The position numbers and the translations under genes are program-made. DNA of 36,041 nucleotides, taken from Pilatotrama ljubarskyi. Taxonomy: Eukaryota > Basidiomycota > Agaricomycetes > Polyporales > Polyporaceae. The notes below the pieces were generated by a model that saw nothing but the letters and a program-made list of their open reading frames with translations, ran no database searches and was not told the DNA's origin. Positions 32,646 to 36,041 of the stretch are shown piece by piece (within the stretch, counting starts at the first letter, position 1; every line of letters starts with the position of its first letter). The DNA lies in NCBI GenBank assembly GCA_022385805.1, contig MU277804.1, positions 1-36,041 on the forward strand, given 5' to 3'.

Positions 32646-33883
32646 ATGCCCGACCTGTCCACTGCTATGGTCTCCGCAGGAGCGAAGCCTCTCGTCAAGA
32701 TAATCTTGACGTTCCGTCCTGGCAAGTTCAAGAAAAAGGCTGCTGTTGCCGAGCGTCAGGTCACCAAGCTGCTCTTCGATGGCACGGCTTTTATAGGCGA
32801 ACGGGAATTTGCGAAGCTTATGAGGAGACGCGCAGAGTGAGTGTATGAACTGGAAGTCCCGTGCGGATAGCTCATCACTAACAAGTATTTGATAAAGGGT
32901 GGACGCTGCACGCCTGAAAGCCTCTACGAGCAGCTGGAGGAGAAACGGCTTCAGGCATATACGAATCACCTATCGATATTACACCTCTGCAACCACTCTT
33001 CTTCAGAGGACCGAGGTAAGATTCCAGTTGCCACTGGTTGCCCAGGTCTCCGAGGCCATGTCTGGTCACAAGTACTCATTTCTTCCGGTTTTGTCAATAG
33101 GAGATCACGGACAAGGCTATGCGACACAACGGTCCGGAAGGTCAGAGAGCCTCCAGAGGGGCCCACCAGCCCTCCGACACGGCCAGCGCGCAAGCGGTGC
33201 CCGTAACGTCAGGAAGCATCACCTCCCTGACCATAGACAACGTGTTGCTCCGACCTGGAGACAACCTGGTCCGGATCCCATGTCCTGGTTAGTCTCGGCA
33301 TGCGCAGTGTTATTTTACGAGGTCTGACGACCTGTCGCAGACAATGTTCCACACGTCGCCTCGATTGTGATCAGAATGCGCGCTCAGGATGCGGAGCCGG
33401 CGTCTGGCCGCTCCGGACCGGCGGACGCAGACAGCCCTGCAGGTTCGTGCTTGTTGAACTCGAGGACGCCGTCCTTTGATAACCGTACGCTCTAGAAGGT
33501 GGCGATTCTCTGAGCATAACAATTTCACCGTTCTCCGACAGCGAGTCTTCCACGACAGGTCAGCATGTTCTCCTCGGTGTATACCGCTTCCGCGAGGCTA
33601 ACCACATGTCCTATTCACGCTATGGTCCAGACGAGGATGAGGATCAAGCCGAAGAGGAAGATTCTGACAACGATGTCAGCATCGAAGCCTCTATTCGACT
33701 CACCAGGCGGACAGGCAAAGAGCGATGCGATGATAACGGAGAATTTGGGCCTAGCATTGGTACGTCCTGGATCTTGTCAAGTGCTCAACCGCTCGTATGG
33801 ACGGTATATTCACGCTCTTCTCGCGATACGCAGAAATCGACGTCACCGAAGCTGATGATGTACCTGACTGTGAAAACTGCTGA
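32646..33883 (+). CDS. Partner-like protein F (unrecognised; head-to-head with K5)
   Basis: Unrecognised protein. Exons: 32646-32836, 32898-33015, 33101-33287, 33341-33442, 33496-33759 and 33834-33883, 912 nt, 303 aa. The first two introns have phases 2 and 0, as in A-E. Exon 1 is basic (KPLVKIILTF, FKKKAAVAERQ) and exon 2 is Arg-rich. The long C-terminal part is not found in A or B. It includes a possible beta-rich segment (SLTIDNVLLRPGDNLVRIP, VASIVIRMRAQ, SLSITISPF), an acidic run (DEDEDQAEEEDSDND) and ends DCENC. The splice sites are all GT-AG and the frame stays open throughout, which supports a real gene. The exon 2 acceptor at 32897 was chosen for phase. Sequence similarity to A-D is weak, so family membership rests on gene structure and position. 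Confidence 0.6.
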
Positions 33884-34377
33884 CCATCCTCGCAGTGCAT
33901 GATGGGCCGCTCGGCGAAGGGCCTTTAGCTCTGTAACATTTGGACTCTATCATCTCGCGCTCTGCTGTCGTCGATGTTGCTGTCATAAACCCGATGGAGC
34001 CACGCTGTATATTGATTCACTGTGCCTTTTCTTGTTTCCGCATACTTGAGGAAGCTTGATCCACTCCCACAAGTCGCACTCGGTGCGGGCTGCTCGTCAG
34101 CATGGGTTTCTTGGAGCAGCAGCCTGGTATGTAGCGCTGCTCGCATCTAGTGAGCTTCTTCATCCTATCGACGACGCCGTATCGCCGCCGAAGCGCTCGA
34201 TGCACGCAGTGTACGATACCGGTTTCCACGTTTGCGGACTTGGGCTTGCGGCAAGACTAGAGTGGATAGCTTATAACAGTTCCTGCCGCCCTCCGTGACG
34301 AATATTACACACGTACAGGAACCGAAGCGACGATAGCTGTAGCATAGCGGCGGACAGCAAGGCGGGAAGAGTAGCAT
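33884..34377. other. Convergent spacer F/K6, no gene seen
   Basis: 494 nt between the 3' ends of F and K6. Short frames only (for example 34056-34298 +), without domain-like content. Confidence 0.4.
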
Positions 34378-35688
34378 TCAGGCGCGCGGAAGAGCGGGTC
34401 GACGAGTGAGGATGTAGTAGATCGTCCTAAACGTATGTGCGATAGCCTTGTACCAGCGCACCACCCATATCTCGTCTCGCCGCGGGAGCCTTGCGCGCAT
34501 CTTCCACATACCAAGACCAGCCATGATCATATCAAATTTGACGGCGACTTGGTCCATAGTCGGCCGTTTGGACGGCTCGTGTTGTACCATATCCTCGATC
34601 AGGGGGTTCATGAAGTCAAGGCCGGTATACTCCTGAGGTGCCCGTTCAGCGCCCGGCTGGTGGTGGAGACAATCATCAATACCTGTAGAAAGACAGTCTT
34701 GAAGACGTTCCCGAGGTAATACACATCGGTTGGAAACGGATCGCACGCGTCCAGCGATTTCTGGAACTCAGGCACCGTCCGGTCAGCACCCCAGATCGGT
34801 CGTGATCGCGGGGGACCCTGCGCAGGGTCAAATCGGCGAGACAGACCAAAGTCGATGAAGTAGTACTTGACGGGGCAACGTGTGCGGCTGTAGTACTTCG
34901 CTGTCCCGGACATGTCGCGTGTCGCCCACGTAGAGATGAAGTGGTAGAGTTGGGGATATAATGGTCGAGGGTCCATCATTATGTTCATCTTCCCGCAATC
35001 TCTATGGTGTTGGTGAGTCGAGACCGAAGCAGCTACAGTCCATCGCACGAACCTATGGGCAACATGATGGGCATGCATGAAGCGTAGTCCCTATAGAAGC
35101 GGGGTCAGACAGACAGTAGAGATGTACTGGGTTCTGCATACCTCGATACTCTGACGAACAAATTCCATCGCTTCGCCAACCGTAAGGAACGGAGGGTCAA
35201 AGAATTTGCGTAGTAGGGACATCACAATGAGCTTGAGGTCGGGGTCGTCGGGCACGTCGAGTACATCGTATATCGGAACGCAATGGTTGGCCGGGTCACT
35301 AGCACGAGGCTCGGACGAGAAGTATCGGCCTATTTCGATTTCGTACGGATGCACCGAAGGTCGGACCTTCTTAAGCGTGATGATTACACCGTCCGAGATC
35401 CTGGTGGCATCAAGCACGTCGCCGCGCTAGTAATTGATGCTGAGTCGGCGACATACCGCACGACACGGAGTGACCCACCACTATGTTTCTGCCATCTTCA
35501 CGCATGAAGTAGTCTCCGTCGTTGTCTTTGCACCACGAGGGTATCCAGTTAGGCTTATAGCGAGGGCGAAGCATGTAGCCATGGTCCTGTAACCAGACTT
35601 GGTGGTCTCTCCACCATAGCTCAGCGTCGTTCAGTTCACCATCAAAGCGTCGCTGGGTGGTTCGAGGAGCATTTCCGGCAGAAGACAT
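34378..35688 (-). CDS. Protein-kinase-like protein K6
   Basis: Kinase-family paralogue. Exons on the minus strand: 35688-35479, 35426-35142, 35090-35053, 35001-34683 and 34632-34378 (368 aa). Exons 2 and 3 are 285 and 38 nt as in all copies; exon 4 is 319 nt as in K5. The signature is ELWWRDHQVWL and RPRYKPNW. The beta-3 Lys is in ITLKK and the alpha-C Glu in HPYE. The catalytic loop is HRDCGKMN, with Gly where Lys is usual. DFG is in YFIDFGLSRRFD, followed by VPEF, TDVYYLG and KRPT. The tail is YYILTRRPALP. There is no recognisable glycine loop. The exon 1 donor is GTGGGT at 35478. By analogy, a divergent partner would lie on the plus strand just beyond the window. Confidence 0.83.
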
Positions 35689-36041
35689 TCAAGACAACGT
35701 CGTCACAAAGTATAGGACTCAAGTACTGAAGAGTGAAAGACGCGATCCGAACGCGCTGATGTGCCAAATCTACCCTAAAGCCGTGGGGTTGAGGCCGAGA
35801 GCCTCTGTAGGTCGAGGCCTCTGACGAGCTGAGCTGAGGTAGATGGCAGGGTCAGGAGATGTAGCGGTTCGGCCGGGGTGCCCTTGAGGCGAACGTTGCG
35901 ATGCGGCAGTGGATCTGAGCGAACAGAGTTCTTCGCGGATGTTCGCAACCGTTCGCGGGTCTTCGCGGGTACTCGGCACGCTCTTCGCAGTCTTGTCGGG
36001 CTCAACGCGGACGCGGAGGGACTCGGTGATTCTTCGCAGCT
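35689..36041. other. Upstream region of K6 with short TTCGCGG-type repeats
   Basis: TATACTTTG on the minus strand (about 35,708-35,716) could be the K6 core promoter. The last 120 nt are rich in imperfect TTCGCGG/TTCGCAG units (for example near 35,930, 35,950-35,970 and 36,030). No start of a divergent gene is seen before the window ends. Confidence 0.4.

Overview
The window looks like nuclear DNA of a filamentous basidiomycete, probably an Agaricomycete and perhaps a polypore. The evidence is many short introns (mostly 47-75 nt, GT-AG, CTNA-like branch points), GC-rich exons, a typical basidiomycete S8 subtilase, and several copies of an Agaricomycete-type kinase whose N-terminus has a WWRDH-x-WL...RPRY-x-P-x-W signature. 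The genus is inference. All exon coordinates were derived by hand from reading frames, splice sites and comparison of paralogues inside the window.

Layout, left to right. 0.4-1.3 kb: membrane-anchored monothiol glutaredoxin (+). 1.6-2.3 kb: small cupin (-). 3.6-7.3 kb: secreted subtilisin-like protease with 19 exons, three of them tiny (+). 7.5-21.7 kb: an array of two gene families. One is a protein-kinase-like family (K1 8.8, K2 13.6 and K3 17.2 kb on +; K4 19.1-20.4 kb on -). The other is an unrecognised small family, called 'partner' here (A 7.5, B 10.5, C 12.1 and D 15.8 kb on -; E 21.1 kb on +). A kinase relic lies at 11.7-12.0 kb. 22.7-24.0 kb: diphosphomevalonate decarboxylase (-). 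24.6-29.6 kb: CCR4 deadenylase (+), interrupted by a 35-N gap, purine-rich degenerate repeats and half of a CLC chloride-channel gene; this is most simply a misassembly. 30.3-35.7 kb: two more kinases on - (K5, K6) with partner-like gene F on + between them.

The strongest pattern is that five of the six intact kinases (K1-K5) are arranged head-to-head with a member of the partner family: A/K1, C/K2, D/K3, K4/E and K5/F. The kinases share intron positions and phases, and all partners share a phase-2 then phase-0 intron pattern. Exon 2 of the partner is exactly 136 nt in A, B and C. It is 137 nt in D, a frameshift. The intergenic regions of several pairs share short identical blocks. I propose a duplicated two-gene module, kinase plus partner, under shared promoters. 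The kinases keep the beta-3 Lys, alpha-C Glu, HRD, Asn and DFG residues, but they lack a recognisable glycine loop and the catalytic-loop Lys. They also carry an insert of about 30 residues between the catalytic loop and DFG.

The housekeeping genes (glutaredoxin, MVD1, CCR4) and the secreted protease appear independent of this array.
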